Of a stretch of DNA of 64,000 bases, positions 34,794 to 45,902 are shown in pieces. This stretch comes from an uncultured Pelagibacteraceae bacterium. GTDB lineage: Bacteria > Pseudomonadota > Alphaproteobacteria > Pelagibacterales > Pelagibacteraceae. Position numbers and translations under genes: made by a program. The stretch spans positions 248,001 to 312,000 of the forward strand of contig CACHVY010000001.1 of assembly GCA_902583455.1 (NCBI GenBank), written 5' to 3'. Numbering within the stretch: the stretch's first letter is position 1; every line of letters begins with the position of its first letter. Under the pieces are notes generated by a model. It made no database searches and was not told the origin of the DNA. It was given only the letters and a program-made list of their open reading frames with translations.

Positions 34794-35533
34794 TCAATTA
34801 TTTTATTCATATAATTACTTAAAATTTTCAAGTCTTTTACTCTTGATAGACTATGGTCTCCGTTTTTTATTTTTATAAATTTTTTCTTAGAATTTGGGAA
34901 TACTTTTAATATTTTTCTAGATAAACTCTGGGGTACTACTTTATCTTTTTCACCATGTAAAAGATATATCGGAAATTTTGAATTATTTTTTTTATTAAGA
35001 ACTTTATTTTTTCGACCATCTTTAATAATTCTTAAAGTAATTTTATATGAATAGCCATCGTTTTCTAAATTGTAATATTTTTTTTTAAATACCAAATTTT
35101 TATTTTTTCTACTTAATTTTTTCCATATCAACCTATCTAGAAATTCTGGCGCTGCTCCAATTCCAATAAAACCTATTATATTTTTAAAATATTTTAGCTG
35201 AATTAAACCTAACCATGCCCCTAAACTAGATCCAATAATTATTATTTTTTTGTTAATTAGTTTTTGTTTAATTATGAATTTTACGTTATTTGACCAACTA
35301 GTAATGGTTCCTGTTTCAAATTTACCATATGATTTACCATGACCAGAGTATTCGAGAGCCATAAAACCAACTTTCTTTTTTTTACATTGTTTCATTAAAT
35401 AATTAGGTTTCTTCCCAGTCAAATCTGACTTTAAGCCATGTAAAAAAATTACAAAAATATCAGATTTGGGATTTTTATATATAACCCTAATTTTCTTGTT
35501 TGTTTTATATTTTATAAATTTAAATTTAGTCAT
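34769..35533 (-). CDS. Alpha/beta hydrolase
   Basis: A 254-aa serine hydrolase: oxyanion region FLHGLKSDLTGKKP, LEYSGHGKSYG, nucleophile elbow GSSLGAW, acid in HGEKDKVVP and His in NGDHSLSR. Similar proteins are widespread in alphaproteobacteria and related to mitochondrial ABHD10-type esterases (inference from motif layout). Very basic (Lys-rich). It diverges from the glycosyltransferase gene with 36 bp between starts. Confidence 0.83.
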   Translation of the reverse strand: MTKFKFIKYKTNKKIRVIYKNPKSDIFVIFLHGLKSDLTGKKPNYLMKQCKKKKVGFMALEYSGHGKSYGKFETGTITSWSNNVKFIIKQKLINKKIIIIGSSLGAWLGLIQLKYFKNIIGFIGIGAAPEFLDRLIWKKLSRKNKNLVFKKKYYNLENDGYSYKITLRIIKDGRKNKVLNKKNNSKFPIYLLHGEKDKVVPQSLSRKILKVFPNSKKKFIKIKNGDHSLSRVKDLKILSNYMNKIIDYCAKPSL

Positions 35534-35555
35534 AAAGATTTACAAAATATGATAA

Positions 35556-35561
35556 TATAAG
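35556..35561 (+). promoter_or_regulatory. Candidate -10 box of the glycosyltransferase gene
   Basis: TATAAG ends 8 nt before the ATG at 35570, again predicting a leader of only one or two nt. No Shine-Dalgarno is visible. The region is A/T-rich, so the call is weak alone. Confidence 0.3.
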
Positions 35562-35569
35562 AATATTAT

Positions 35570-36727
35570 ATGTCATCTAAATTAAAAGTTTTACAAGTAA
35601 TACCTAGATTAGACTATGGAGGAGCTGAAATAGGATGTTATGATCTGGCACATTATTTAAGTGAGCAAAAAAGCAAATCTTATATTGCAACTAGTGGAGG
35701 TAAATTAACTAAATATATCAACAAAAAAAAAGTTAAATTATTCAAAATTCCAGTTCACAGTAAAAATCCAATATTCATGATTTTAAATGTCTTTATTTTA
35801 TCATTAATTGTTCTCTTTTATAGAATTAATGTCATCCATGTTAGAAGCAGAGCACCTGCTTGGTCATGTTATTTCGCTGCAAAAATTACTCGGTGTAAGT
35901 TGGTGACTACATTCCATGGGACATATAACTTTAATTCATCATTAAAAAAATATTATAATTCTATTATGCTTAAGTCAGATTGTGTAATAGCAGGCTCAAA
36001 TTTTATATTTAAACATATTTCAGAAAATTACCCCGAGCATGTTCCAAAAATGAAAAAATTTTTAGTAATATTTAGAGGCATTAATACAGAATATTATGAT
36101 CCAAATAATATTAACAAAAAAGAAAGAACAAAATTTTTTGCAAAATTAAATATTGAACCAGGTAAAAAGATCATTCTTATGCCTGGACGTCTAACAGAGT
36201 GGAAAGGTCAAGAGTTGTTAATTGAATCTTTAAATATTTTAAAAACCAATTTTGGATATAAAAATTTTGTAGCTATTATTTTGGGGTCAGATCAAGGACG
36301 AGATACCTACAAAAAAAAACTAGAAAGATTAGTTGAACAACATAGACTTAATAACGATGTTATTTTTTTAGAACACGCAAATTCAATGCCTGTTGCATAT
36401 AGTATAGCGAATGTTGTTGTATCTGCTTCAATTGAGCCCGAGGCCTTTGGAAGGGTTTCTGTAGAGGCTCAGTCAATGAAAAGACCTATTATAGCAAGTG
36501 ATATTGGTGGCTCTAAAGAGACTATTATAGATAATAGAACTGGATTATTATTTAAGTCTGAAGATCCAAAATCTTTAAGTGAAAAAATTGATAATATTTT
36601 TAGATCTGATGATACAACGCTAAATGCCATGGGAAATAGTGGAAGAAAAAATGTTGAACAAAAATTTAATGTTGAAAAAATGTGTTTTTCAACTTATTCA
36701 GAATATAAAAAACTAATAAATGCCTAA
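35570..36727 (+). CDS. Glycosyltransferase family 4 (group 1) protein
   Basis: A 385-aa GT-B fold glycosyltransferase. The N-terminal domain begins LQVIPRLDYGGAEIGCYDLA, typical of GT4, and the C-terminal donor-binding domain has PGRLTEWKGQELLIESL and EPEAFGRVSVEAQSM with the conserved EX7E motif. It probably adds a sugar in LPS or exopolysaccharide synthesis at the cytoplasmic membrane face; donor and acceptor are unknown. It overlaps thrS by 8 nt. Confidence 0.9.
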   Translation: MSSKLKVLQVIPRLDYGGAEIGCYDLAHYLSEQKSKSYIATSGGKLTKYINKKKVKLFKIPVHSKNPIFMILNVFILSLIVLFYRINVIHVRSRAPAWSCYFAAKITRCKLVTTFHGTYNFNSSLKKYYNSIMLKSDCVIAGSNFIFKHISENYPEHVPKMKKFLVIFRGINTEYYDPNNINKKERTKFFAKLNIEPGKKIILMPGRLTEWKGQELLIESLNILKTNFGYKNFVAIILGSDQGRDTYKKKLERLVEQHRLNNDVIFLEHANSMPVAYSIANVVVSASIEPEAFGRVSVEAQSMKRPIIASDIGGSKETIIDNRTGLLFKSEDPKSLSEKIDNIFRSDDTTLNAMGNSGRKNVEQKFNVEKMCFSTYSEYKKLINA

Positions 36728-38636
36728 TATAACTTTACCAGATGGAAAAAAGTTATCTTTTGATGAAAAGATAACAGGAAAACAGATTGTAGAAAAAATC
36801 AGCAAGTCATTAGCCAAAGAAGCACTTATAATGAGTGTTGATGGAAATTTAAAAGACTTAAGTTACGAAATAGAAAAAGATTCTAAAGTAAAAATTTTAA
36901 CATCAAAAGATAATGATGGCTTAGATACTATTAGACACGATACTGCTCATATTTTGGCAATGGCTGTACAAGAGCTATTTCCTGGAACCCAGGTCACAAT
37001 TGGCCCGACAATAGAAAATGGATTTTATTATGATTTCGCAAGAAAGGAACCTTTCACTGAATCAGACTTAGAAAAGATAGAGACTAAAATGTCAGAAATA
37101 GTTGACAGGAATGAAACTACTTATAGAGAAGTTTGGGAAAGAGACAAAGCAATTACTCATTTTAAAAAAATGGGAGAAAATTATAAAGCTGAAATTATTC
37201 AAGACATCCCAAAAGGTGAAGAGATATCAATTTATTTTCATGGCAAATGGCATGATCTTTGTAGAGGTCCACATTTACCTTCGACTGGTAGAATCGGCAA
37301 ACATTTTAAATTAACAAAAGTTGCGGGCGCGTATTGGAGAGGTGACTCAAAAAATGAAATGTTACAAAGAATCTATGGAACATCTTGGGCATCAAAAAAG
37401 GATTTAGAGAATTATTTAAAAAGATTAGAAGAGGCCGAAAAAAGAGATCACAGAAAATTGGGTAAAGAAATGAATCTTTTTCATTTTAGAGAGGAAAGTC
37501 CTGGAGCAGTTTTTTGGCATGAAAAAGGATGGAACTTATTTCAAAAGCTAGTTAATTATATGAGGAAAAAACAGCAAGATGCTGGTTATAAAGAAATTAA
37601 CACCCCTGAAATATTAGATAGATCTTTATGGGAGAAATCTGGACATTGGGAAAAATTTGGTGCTCATATGTATACTTCTCAAACTCCAGATGAAAAAATT
37701 TTCGCAGTTAAACCTATGAATTGCCCTGGATGTGTTCAAGTATTTAATCAAGGATTAAAGAGTTACAGAGATCTTCCACTTAAAATGTCAGAGTTTGGAA
37801 AAGTTCATAGATATGAACCATCTGGAGCATTGCATGGATTATTAAGGGTGAGAGCTTTTACACAAGATGATGCACATATTTTCTGCACAGAGGATCAAAT
37901 AACAGAGCAATCTCTTTCTATCACAAACTTAATTTTAGAAATTTATAAAGATCTAGGTTTTGAAAATGTTATTCTTAAGTATTCTGATAGACCTGATTTA
38001 AGGGTCGGTAGTGATGCGGTTTGGGACAAATCTGAAAAAGCTTTACTGAAAGCAGTGAAAGAAACAAAACTAGATTACAGTATAAATAAAGGTGAGGGTG
38101 CTTTTTATGGTCCGAAAATTGAATTCGTTCTAAGAGATGCGATTGGTAGAGATTGGCAATGTGGAACATTGCAAGTGGATCTTAATTTACCTGAAAGACT
38201 AGGAGCATCTTATATAGAAAAAGATGGCTCTAAAAAGGTTCCGGTCATGTTACATCGTGCCTTATTTGGATCACTTGAAAGATTTATAGGAATATTAATT
38301 GAAAATTATTCTGGTAAACTTCCATTTTGGATTAGTCCTTTACAAACTGTTGTAATACCTGTTTCTGATGAATTTGATGAGTATTCAAAAAAAGTAAATA
38401 AACAATTAATCGATGCAGGTTTTTCATCAGAGGTAGATCTTAAAAATCATAACTTAAATTATAAAATTAGAGATCATTCGTTATCAAAAGTACCAATTTT
38501 ATTAATATGTGGAAAAAAAGAAGTTGACTCTAACAGCGTAACTATTAGAAGATTGGATTCTAATAAACAGGAAAACATAGAATTGAAAAAATTTATAACT
38601 ACCCACCAAGCTTTAAACAAAGCCCCTTCTTTATAA
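36720..38636 (+). CDS. thrS: Threonyl-tRNA synthetase
   Basis: A 638-aa class II synthetase charging tRNA-Thr. Domains in order: TGS (1-60; MPNITLPDGKKLSF), the editing domain with the HDTAHILAMAVQELFP zinc-like motif and DLCRGPH, the catalytic core with MNCPGC and RYEPSGALHGLLRVRAFTQDDAH, and the C-terminal anticodon-binding domain. Full length. It is the first of the translation genes thrS-infC-rpmI-rplT-pheS-pheT-lepA; its start lies within the glycosyltransferase end. Confidence 0.97.
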   Translation: MPNITLPDGKKLSFDEKITGKQIVEKISKSLAKEALIMSVDGNLKDLSYEIEKDSKVKILTSKDNDGLDTIRHDTAHILAMAVQELFPGTQVTIGPTIENGFYYDFARKEPFTESDLEKIETKMSEIVDRNETTYREVWERDKAITHFKKMGENYKAEIIQDIPKGEEISIYFHGKWHDLCRGPHLPSTGRIGKHFKLTKVAGAYWRGDSKNEMLQRIYGTSWASKKDLENYLKRLEEAEKRDHRKLGKEMNLFHFREESPGAVFWHEKGWNLFQKLVNYMRKKQQDAGYKEINTPEILDRSLWEKSGHWEKFGAHMYTSQTPDEKIFAVKPMNCPGCVQVFNQGLKSYRDLPLKMSEFGKVHRYEPSGALHGLLRVRAFTQDDAHIFCTEDQITEQSLSITNLILEIYKDLGFENVILKYSDRPDLRVGSDAVWDKSEKALLKAVKETKLDYSINKGEGAFYGPKIEFVLRDAIGRDWQCGTLQVDLNLPERLGASYIEKDGSKKVPVMLHRALFGSLERFIGILIENYSGKLPFWISPLQTVVIPVSDEFDEYSKKVNKQLIDAGFSSEVDLKNHNLNYKIRDHSLSKVPILLICGKKEVDSNSVTIRRLDSNKQENIELKKFITTHQALNKAPSL

Positions 38637-39182
38637 GTGCCAGATTTTAAACAAAATTATTTTCAAAGAAGAACTAAACATAAAGGACCAAGATCAAATA
38701 ATCGGATCGTCTCAGCAGAGGTTCAAGTTATTTCAAGCGATGGACAAAATCTAGGAATACTAAATACGCAAGAAGCAATTACAATTGCCAAAAATGAAGG
38801 ATTAGATTTAATTGAAATAGCTCAAAATGCTAAGCCTCCAGTTTGTAAAATAATGGATATGGGCAAATATAAATATGACGCTCAAAAAAAAGCAAATAAA
38901 GCTAAAAAGAAACAAAAGAAAATTGAGATAAAAGAAATAAAATTAAGACCAGTTACTGAAATTCATGACTATACTTTTAAGATTAAAAATGCTCAAAAGT
39001 TTCTTTCAAAAGGAGACAAAGTAAAATTTACTATAAAATTTAAAGGAAGAGAATTACAGCACTCAAATTTAGGCGATGAACTAATGCAAAAGATTAAAAC
39101 AGACATGGAAAAACTTGGAAAAGTCGAACTCCAACCAAAATTTGATGGCAAACAAATGATTATGATAATACAACCTATTTAA
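38637..39182 (+). CDS. infC: Translation initiation factor IF-3
   Basis: A 181-aa IF-3. The N-terminal domain has SNNRIVSAEVQVI and NEGLDLIEIAQNAKPPVCKIMDMGKYKY, the C-terminal domain has KEIKLRPVTEIHDYTFKIKNA. The start is a GTG placed directly after the thrS stop codon, with no spacer. A non-ATG start is typical of infC and is linked in E. coli to autoregulation (there AUU). IF-3 keeps 30S subunits free and checks the start codon. Confidence 0.96.
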   Translation: MPDFKQNYFQRRTKHKGPRSNNRIVSAEVQVISSDGQNLGILNTQEAITIAKNEGLDLIEIAQNAKPPVCKIMDMGKYKYDAQKKANKAKKKQKKIEIKEIKLRPVTEIHDYTFKIKNAQKFLSKGDKVKFTIKFKGRELQHSNLGDELMQKIKTDMEKLGKVELQPKFDGKQMIMIIQPI

Positions 39183-39190
39183 TAAATATC

Positions 39191-39219
39191 TTGTAAATTT
39201 ATTATTAAATTTGTATAAC
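39191..39219 (+). promoter_or_regulatory. Candidate promoter of rpmI-rplT
   Basis: TTGTAA (39191-39196) and TATAAC (39214-39219) with a 17-nt spacer lie between infC and rpmI. The -10 box ends 10 nt before the rpmI ATG, implying a very short leader. CTCGC follows, similar to the rpsT promoter. Confidence 0.45.
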
Positions 39220-39229
39220 CCTCGCACTT

Positions 39230-39436
39230 ATGCCAAAACTAAAGACTAAAAGTTCAGCAAAAAAAAGATTTAAAATTTCTGCAAGAGGAAAAGTTATTAT
39301 GCCTCAAGCTGGTAAAAGGCATGGAATGATAAAAAGAACGAATTCACAAATTAGAAAACAAAGAGGCACGACTGTGATGTCTAAGCAAGATAGTAAAATA
39401 GTGAAATCATATATGCCCTATAATTTAAGAGGATAA
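39230..39436 (+). CDS. rpmI: 50S ribosomal protein L35
   Basis: A 68-aa basic protein starting [21 protein letters not shown], diagnostic of L35, and carrying the family RHGMIKR segment. It lies 4 bp before rplT, and the infC-rpmI-rplT order is nearly universal in bacteria. Confidence 0.97.
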   Translation: MPKLKTKSSAKKRFKISARGKVIMPQAGKRHGMIKRTNSQIRKQRGTTVMSKQDSKIVKSYMPYNLRG

Positions 39437-39440
39437 TAAG

Positions 39441-39797
39441 ATGCCAAGAGTTAAACGAGGTGTAACAAGTAGAGCAAAACATAAAAAAGTTTTAAAAGCC
39501 GTAAAAGGTCAGTGGGGAAGAAGAAAAAATACTATTCGAGTTGCAAGACAAGCTATGGAAAAATCCATGCAGTATGCTTACAGAGATAGAAGAAATAAAA
39601 AAAGAGAATTTAAATCATTATGGATTCAAAGAATTAATGCTGGTGTAAGATTAGAAGGCTTAACTTACTCAAAATTTATATATGCGTTAAATAAATCAGG
39701 CATAAAAATAGATAGAAAAATTCTTGCTGAAATAGCTTACGATAATCCTGAAGCATTCAAATCTATTGTTAAAAAAGCACAAGCTTCACTAAAGTAA
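39441..39797 (+). CDS. rplT: 50S ribosomal protein L20
   Basis: A 118-aa protein with the L20 N-terminus [19 protein letters not shown] and the [20 protein letters not shown] segment. L20 is needed for early 50S assembly and in several bacteria represses its own operon by binding mRNA; no such site is recognised here. Confidence 0.97.
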   Translation: MPRVKRGVTSRAKHKKVLKAVKGQWGRRKNTIRVARQAMEKSMQYAYRDRRNKKREFKSLWIQRINAGVRLEGLTYSKFIYALNKSGIKIDRKILAEIAYDNPEAFKSIVKKAQASLK

Positions 39798-39840
39798 TCT
39801 TAGGTATTGTTTTTATTTGTTTAAGAAATAATCTGTAATT

Positions 39841-40908
39841 ATGTCAGATTTTGAAAAAAAAGTTTTAGAATTTAAAAATAAATTAGATCAAACCCAAGAC
39901 GTAAAATTAGTTGAAACCATCCGATCAGAAATTTTTGGGAAAAATGGGTTTATTAATCAAGAGTTTAAAAAGATTGGAAGCTTGTCAGCTGATGAAAAAA
40001 AGAATTTTGCTTCATCTATAAATAAAGTTAAACAAGAGCTTCAAAATATTATTCGATCTAAAGAAAACGAAGTTTTAAATAAAGAACTTAATGAAAAGCT
40101 AGAAAAAGAAAAAATAGATGTAACTTTACCTGAGAAAGATTTTAAAATTGGCAAAATTCACCCTGTTTCACAAGTAATAGATGAAATCTCATGTATATTC
40201 TCAGAAATTGGTTTTTCCGTTGAAGAAGGTCCCGATGTTGAAAATGATTACAATAATTTTACAGCATTAAATACACCTGAAAATCATCCTGCAAAAGATA
40301 TGCATGACACATTTTACCTTGATAAAAATATGAAAACATTATTAAGAACTCACACTTCTCCAGTTCAAGTCAGAACTATGTTAAAGGGCAAACCTCCTTT
40401 TAAAATTATTGCTCCAGGAAGAACTTATAGAAGTGATAGCGACCAAACTCATACTCCAATGTTTCATCAACTAGAGGGTTTACACATTGATAAAAATATA
40501 AATATGGGTCATTTAAAAGGTTGCCTAAATTATTTTATAAAGGAATTTTTTGAGGTCAAAAAAATTAAAATGAGGTTTAGACCAAGCCATTTCCCATTTA
40601 CTGAACCCTCTGCAGAAGTTGATATTGGTTATAGAATTGAAAACAATAAAATAATAATAGGTGAGGGAGATAAATGGCTTGAAATTTTAGGTTGTGGAAT
40701 GGTTCACCCAAATGTTTTAAAAAATTGCAAAGTTGACTCAAAAATATATCAAGGTTTCGCTTTTGGAATAGGAATTGATAGATTGGCAATGTTAAAGTAT
40801 GGAATTAATGATCTTCGATCTTTTTTTGAATGTGATTACAGATGGTTAAATTATTACGGTTTTGATCCCCTGGATGTTCCTACAAACTATAGAGGATTAA
40901 GTAGATGA
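39841..40908 (+). CDS. pheS: Phenylalanyl-tRNA synthetase alpha subunit
   Basis: A 355-aa catalytic subunit of the (alpha-beta)2 enzyme. The N-terminal coiled coil (about 1-90) binds tRNA, and the class II core has [37 protein letters not shown] and [18 protein letters not shown] motifs. It overlaps pheT by a 4-nt ATGA. Full length. Confidence 0.97.
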   Translation: MSDFEKKVLEFKNKLDQTQDVKLVETIRSEIFGKNGFINQEFKKIGSLSADEKKNFASSINKVKQELQNIIRSKENEVLNKELNEKLEKEKIDVTLPEKDFKIGKIHPVSQVIDEISCIFSEIGFSVEEGPDVENDYNNFTALNTPENHPAKDMHDTFYLDKNMKTLLRTHTSPVQVRTMLKGKPPFKIIAPGRTYRSDSDQTHTPMFHQLEGLHIDKNINMGHLKGCLNYFIKEFFEVKKIKMRFRPSHFPFTEPSAEVDIGYRIENNKIIIGEGDKWLEILGCGMVHPNVLKNCKVDSKIYQGFAFGIGIDRLAMLKYGINDLRSFFECDYRWLNYYGFDPLDVPTNYRGLSR

Positions 40909-43277
40909 AATTCACAAAAGATTGGCTTGATATACACTTAAAGTCAAAAAAAAAAGAATCTCAGATTATAGATAAACTAAATAATATTGGTTTAGAAGTA
41001 GAAAAGATAGAGACAATAAAAAACGAATTAAGTGATTTTATAATTGCAAAAATTATTAAAGCTAACAAGCATCCCAATGCTGACAGATTAAAACTATGTG
41101 AAGTGGATATAGGTGAAAATAAAATTGTTAAAGTTGTATGTGGAGCACCAAATGCAAAAGACGGTCTTTTAACTATATATGCTCCACCTGGATCTGTAAT
41201 CCCAAAAAATGGAATGAAGTTAGAGGTTTCAAAAATTAGAGGCGAAACATCTTACGGAATGCTTTGTTCTGAATCTGAACTAAGATTATCAGATGAAAGC
41301 GAGGGAATAATTGAGTTAAATAGTAAGAATGATAATAGAATTGGTAAACCTTATTTTGGCAGTTCTAATAAAGATAATGTAATTGAATTATCAATTACTC
41401 CAAATAGACCAGATTGTTTGGGGGTGAGAGGAATAGCTAGAGATTTAGCAGCATGTGATTTTGGCGATTTAAAGGAATTAAAAAAAACAAAATTAAATAA
41501 AAAAATTAAACATGATTTTAAAGTAAAAATTGAAAAAGATAAAAATCAAGCTTGTTATGCTTTTGGCAGTTGCATAATTAGAAATATCAATAACACAGAG
41601 AGTCCAGGATGGTTAAAGAACAGAATTTTAGCATTAGGTTTAAGGCCAATATCTGCAGTTGTTGATATTACAAACTATGTAATGTTTGACTTAAATAGAC
41701 CCCTCCACGTTTATGATTTAGACAAAATTAAAAACAGAATCATTGTAAGAAATTCCAAGAAAGGCGAAATTTTAAAAGCACTCGATAATAACAATTATAC
41801 TTTAGAGGAAAATATGTGCGTTATAGCTGATGACGAGGGACCACTAGGATTAGGTGGAATAATTGGTGGGACTAGGTCTGGTACAGAGATAGATACTAAA
41901 AACATTTTAATCGAGTCCGCTTATTTTGATCCTGAAATAACTAGAAAAACTGCTAAAAATTTAGATTTAAATAGTGATGCTAAGTTTAGATTTGAAAGAG
42001 GCATAGATCCTAATTCAATTGAGTCAGGTTTAGAGGCAGCAGCCGATCTAATAACAAGTATTTGTGGTGGCGAAGTTTCTAAATTTGATATTCAGCAAAA
42101 CAAAAGATTCAAATCATTAGAAATCAATTTTGATCCAAGCATTGTAACTAAAACAATTGGAATAAAAGTTAAATCAGATCAAATTTTGAAAATTTTAACA
42201 AAACTTGGTTTTAATTTGAAAAAAAAAGGAAAGTTTTTTTCGGTAAAAGTCCCAACTTGGAGACCAGATATATTTGGTGAAATTGATTTAGTTGAAGAAG
42301 TTATTAGAATTATGGGATTAGATAATATCAAATCAATTGAACCTGAAAAAAAAAGAGTCAAACCAACACTTAATTTTTATCAAAAACATTTCCATTTAGC
42401 CCAACGATCGGTTGCATCCAAAGGTTATTTTGAAACAGTCACTTGGTCATTCACTGATGAAAAATTAAATGATAATTTTAAAGAGGAAATAGACACTATA
42501 AAAATTGTTAATCCAATAAGTTCTGATCTAAATGTTCTAAGAAATTCATTATATCCAAATTTAATATTTTATATGGAAAAAAATTCTAAAAGAGGTTTTG
42601 ACAATCAGTCACTTTTTGAAATTGGACCAGTTTTTATAGGAAAAAATCCAGGTGAACAAATAACAGTTGTGTGCGGATTAAAAAGACAAAATGGTATTGA
42701 TAAACAACATAAACAAATGGATGTATTTGAAATAAAAAAGGATTTAGTACAAACACTAATGGAACTAGGAATTAATAAAGATGAGTTTAAAATTGAAGCC
42801 AAAACCCCAGGGTATTACCACCCTGGAATATCCGGATCTATTTACTCAAAAAGATATAATCTTCTTTTAGGACATTTTGGTGAACTGCATCCAAAAATTA
42901 CAAAAAAAATATTCGGTTTTGAAGTGCTTCTCGAGAATTTAGTAGAATATAAAAGCAGAACAAATAAAGTCAAAGAAAGTCTCAGTTTTTCAGATTATCA
43001 AAAATCAGACAGAGATTTTGCATTTGTGGTGGATAAACATATTAATGCACAAAATTTAACAGATGTAATATCAGATATTGATAAATCTTTGATAAAAGAT
43101 ATTAAAATTTTCGATGTTTATGAAGGTGAAAATATTCCTCCTGGAAAAAAATCAATAGCCTTAAAAGTAACAATACAATCTGACCATAAAACTTTAAATG
43201 AAAAAAATTTAACAGATATTTCAAATAAAATTGTCAATTCTGTTGAAGAAAAAATTGGTGCAAAATTAAGATCATAA
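40905..43277 (+). CDS. pheT: Phenylalanyl-tRNA synthetase beta subunit
   Basis: A 790-aa beta subunit. Domains: N-terminal tRNA-binding (EMAP-like OB) region with [13 protein letters not shown] and [12 protein letters not shown]3/B4 editing domain, B5 domain, class II-like core and C-terminal ferredoxin-like anticodon-binding domain ([19 protein letters not shown]). Full length. It directly abuts lepA with no spacer. Confidence 0.97.
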   Translation: MKFTKDWLDIHLKSKKKESQIIDKLNNIGLEVEKIETIKNELSDFIIAKIIKANKHPNADRLKLCEVDIGENKIVKVVCGAPNAKDGLLTIYAPPGSVIPKNGMKLEVSKIRGETSYGMLCSESELRLSDESEGIIELNSKNDNRIGKPYFGSSNKDNVIELSITPNRPDCLGVRGIARDLAACDFGDLKELKKTKLNKKIKHDFKVKIEKDKNQACYAFGSCIIRNINNTESPGWLKNRILALGLRPISAVVDITNYVMFDLNRPLHVYDLDKIKNRIIVRNSKKGEILKALDNNNYTLEENMCVIADDEGPLGLGGIIGGTRSGTEIDTKNILIESAYFDPEITRKTAKNLDLNSDAKFRFERGIDPNSIESGLEAAADLITSICGGEVSKFDIQQNKRFKSLEINFDPSIVTKTIGIKVKSDQILKILTKLGFNLKKKGKFFSVKVPTWRPDIFGEIDLVEEVIRIMGLDNIKSIEPEKKRVKPTLNFYQKHFHLAQRSVASKGYFETVTWSFTDEKLNDNFKEEIDTIKIVNPISSDLNVLRNSLYPNLIFYMEKNSKRGFDNQSLFEIGPVFIGKNPGEQITVVCGLKRQNGIDKQHKQMDVFEIKKDLVQTLMELGINKDEFKIEAKTPGYYHPGISGSIYSKRYNLLLGHFGELHPKITKKIFGFEVLLENLVEYKSRTNKVKESLSFSDYQKSDRDFAFVVDKHINAQNLTDVISDIDKSLIKDIKIFDVYEGENIPPGKKSIALKVTIQSDHKTLNEKNLTDISNKIVNSVEEKIGAKLRS

Positions 43278-45086
43278 ATGTCCACTCTTGATAATATTAG
43301 AAACTTTGCAATCATTGCACATATAGATCACGGAAAATCAACAATAGCAGATAGAATAATTCAGTTATGTGGCGGATTAACTGAGCGAGAGATGAAAGAA
43401 CAAGTTTTAGACTCAATGGATATTGAGAGAGAAAGAGGAATAACTATTAAAGCCCAAACTGTAAAGCTTAAATATAAATCTAAAGATGGCAAGGATTACA
43501 TACTAAATATAATTGATACACCTGGTCATGTGGACTTTAGTTATGAAGTGAGCAGATCCCTTTATGCCTGTGAAGGATCTATATTAATTGTAGATAGTAC
43601 CCAAGGTGTTGAAGCACAAACTTTGGCAAATGTATATCAAGCTTTAGATATAAATCATGAAATTATCCCGATTTTAAACAAAATTGATTTACCCGCATCA
43701 GACCTTGAGAGAACAAGAAAACAAATCGAAGATGTTATTGGTATTGAAACCTCAAATTCAGTACCTTGCTCTGGTAAAACAGGAGAGGGTGTTGGAGAAA
43801 TATTGGAACAGATCATATCTGTCTTACCATCTCCTAAGGGAGATAAAAACCAAAATTTAAAATGCTTATTAGTTGATAGTTGGTATGACTCATATTTAGG
43901 AGTAATTATTTTAGTAAGAGTTATCGATGGCAAAATCAAAAAAAATATGAAAATAAAAATGATGTCATCAAATAGAGAGTATACAGTTGAAAAAGTTGGA
44001 GTATTTACACCCAAACCAATAGATATCGATGAATTAAATTCAGGAGAAATTGGATTTATTATAACAGGAATAAAAAATCTATCAGAGACGAAAGTTGGTG
44101 ACACTATTTGTGACTCGTTGAATCCTGTTAAGGAAGCTCTGCCTGGTTTTAAACCCAGTAAACCAGTTGTATTTTGTGGCTTATTTCCAGTTGATAGCTC
44201 TGAATATCAAAAATTAAAAGATGGGCTTGCTAAATTAAAATTAAATGACGCAAGCTTCTCTTATGACCCAGAATCATCATCTGCATTAGGATTGGGATTT
44301 AGATGCGGTTTCCTTGGCCTTTTACATTTAGAGATAATAACAGAGCGATTAGAAAGAGAATTTGATATAAATCTATTAACAACAACTCCAGGGGTTGTCT
44401 ACAAGGTATATTTAAATAATGGTAAAATAATTGATCTTCAAAACCCTTCAAGCCTGCCAGACCCAACATTAATTAAGATGATCGAAGAGCCCTGGATTAA
44501 AGCTACTATTATTAGTCCTGATAAATACTTAGGTTCAATTATGAAATTGTGCCAAGGCAAAAGAGGAATTCAAAAAAATTTGAATTACTCAGGAAATAGA
44601 GCTGTTATAAATTACGAGATACCTTTAAATGAGGTTGTTTTTGATTTTAATGATAGATTAAAATCAATGACAAGTGGTTACGCAAGTTTTGATTATGAAA
44701 TAATTGGTCACAGAGAGGGAGATTTAGTTAAGTTAGGAATATTAGTAAACTCTGAGCCAGTAGATGCGCTTGCCATGATGGTTCATAAAGATTTTGCACA
44801 AAACATTGGAAGGGAAGTTTGTGAAAAATTAAAAGATTTAATACCAAGGCACAACTTTATGATACCCATTCAAGCAGCTATTGGAGGAAAAATTATAGCA
44901 AGAGAAACTATTAAAGGTTTTAAAAAGGATGTACTTACAAAAATCCATGGCGGGGGTGCATTAGATAGAAAAAGAAAGCTTCTAGAAAAACAAAAAAAAG
45001 GTAAAGCAAAAGCGAAACAATTTGGAAGAGTTGAAATACCCCAAGAGGCTTTTATTGGAGTGTTAAAAATAAACAAAGAGAGATAA
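43278..45086 (+). CDS. lepA: Elongation factor 4 (LepA)
   Basis: A 602-aa translational GTPase. G motifs: G1 [10 protein letters not shown]3 [13 protein letters not shown]4 NKIDLPASD; the LepA-specific C-terminal end with [19 protein letters not shown] is present. LepA acts on ribosomes under stress or during initiation/assembly. It closes the translation block and its stop is immediately followed by the ATG of the glycosyltransferase gene. Confidence 0.97.
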   Translation: MSTLDNIRNFAIIAHIDHGKSTIADRIIQLCGGLTEREMKEQVLDSMDIERERGITIKAQTVKLKYKSKDGKDYILNIIDTPGHVDFSYEVSRSLYACEGSILIVDSTQGVEAQTLANVYQALDINHEIIPILNKIDLPASDLERTRKQIEDVIGIETSNSVPCSGKTGEGVGEILEQIISVLPSPKGDKNQNLKCLLVDSWYDSYLGVIILVRVIDGKIKKNMKIKMMSSNREYTVEKVGVFTPKPIDIDELNSGEIGFIITGIKNLSETKVGDTICDSLNPVKEALPGFKPSKPVVFCGLFPVDSSEYQKLKDGLAKLKLNDASFSYDPESSSALGLGFRCGFLGLLHLEIITERLEREFDINLLTTTPGVVYKVYLNNGKIIDLQNPSSLPDPTLIKMIEEPWIKATIISPDKYLGSIMKLCQGKRGIQKNLNYSGNRAVINYEIPLNEVVFDFNDRLKSMTSGYASFDYEIIGHREGDLVKLGILVNSEPVDALAMMVHKDFAQNIGREVCEKLKDLIPRHNFMIPIQAAIGGKIIARETIKGFKKDVLTKIHGGGALDRKRKLLEKQKKGKAKAKQFGRVEIPQEAFIGVLKINKER

Positions 45087-45902
45087 ATGATTTATGATTG
45101 TTTTTCTTATTGGGATGAGGATCTTCTTTTAGATTTACGTTTAAACATTTTAAATAATTATGTTGATTATTTTGTCATAGTCGAGGGAAACAAAACTTGG
45201 CAAAATAATTCAAAAAAACTTAAATTTGATTTAAAAAAATTTAAAAAATTTGAGAAAAAAATTATTTATATTCCGGTTGAAGACATGCCTGATGGTGATA
45301 ACCCTTATTTAAGGGAAAATTTTCAGAGAAATTGTATTAGTAGAGGTTTAAATACAGCAAATGAAAATGATCTTATTTTAATATCAGATTTGGATGAAAT
45401 ACCTAATCCAAAAAAAATAAATGCATTTAAAAAACAAATGCGATTTGCTGTATTTAAACAATTACATTTTTATTACAAATTTAATCTTCTTAGCCAGATA
45501 AACCCATATTGGTATGGTAGTAGAATTTGTGTAAAAAAATATTTGAGAAGCCCTCAATGGTTAAGAGAGTTGAAATTTAAAAAAAGACCCTTTTGGAGAA
45601 TTGATAAGCTAAGATTAAATAATATTGTAGAAGATGGTGGATGGCATTTCTGTAATTTAAAGGAACCAGAAAAGCTTCTTTATAAATATAAAAATCTTTG
45701 TGAAACAAATGACCCTTACGTTTTTAAAGAGAAAATAGATAATAAGTATTTAGATATTAATGAGATAAAAAAAAGAATAGAGACTGGCGAAGATATAATT
45801 GGCAGAAATGAAAAATACAAGGCTATTAACTTAGATAATAAATTCCCTGAATATTTGATTTCAAATAAAAATAAATATTTAGATTGGTTATTGATTAAAT
45901 AA
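45087..45902 (+). CDS. Glycosyltransferase family 17-like protein
   Basis: A 271-aa protein beginning MIYDCFSYWDEDLLLDLRLN with FVIVEGNKTWQ, ENFQRNCISRGL and the DxD-like ISDLDEIPNP motif, all characteristic of GT17 (beta-1,4-N-acetylglucosaminyltransferase family, also found in bacterial surface-glycan loci). Expected to glycosylate a surface polysaccharide; acceptor unknown. First gene of an accessory cluster inserted after lepA. Its 3' end overlaps the convergent FkbM gene by 15 nt. Confidence 0.85.
   Translation: MIYDCFSYWDEDLLLDLRLNILNNYVDYFVIVEGNKTWQNNSKKLKFDLKKFKKFEKKIIYIPVEDMPDGDNPYLRENFQRNCISRGLNTANENDLILISDLDEIPNPKKINAFKKQMRFAVFKQLHFYYKFNLLSQINPYWYGSRICVKKYLRSPQWLRELKFKKRPFWRIDKLRLNNIVEDGGWHFCNLKEPEKLLYKYKNLCETNDPYVFKEKIDNKYLDINEIKKRIETGEDIIGRNEKYKAINLDNKFPEYLISNKNKYLDWLLIK

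Noticed and set aside
43655..44104. Minus-strand frame of 149 codons inside lepA
   Set aside because: Shadow of LepA; no ribosome binding site and no recognisable protein features.
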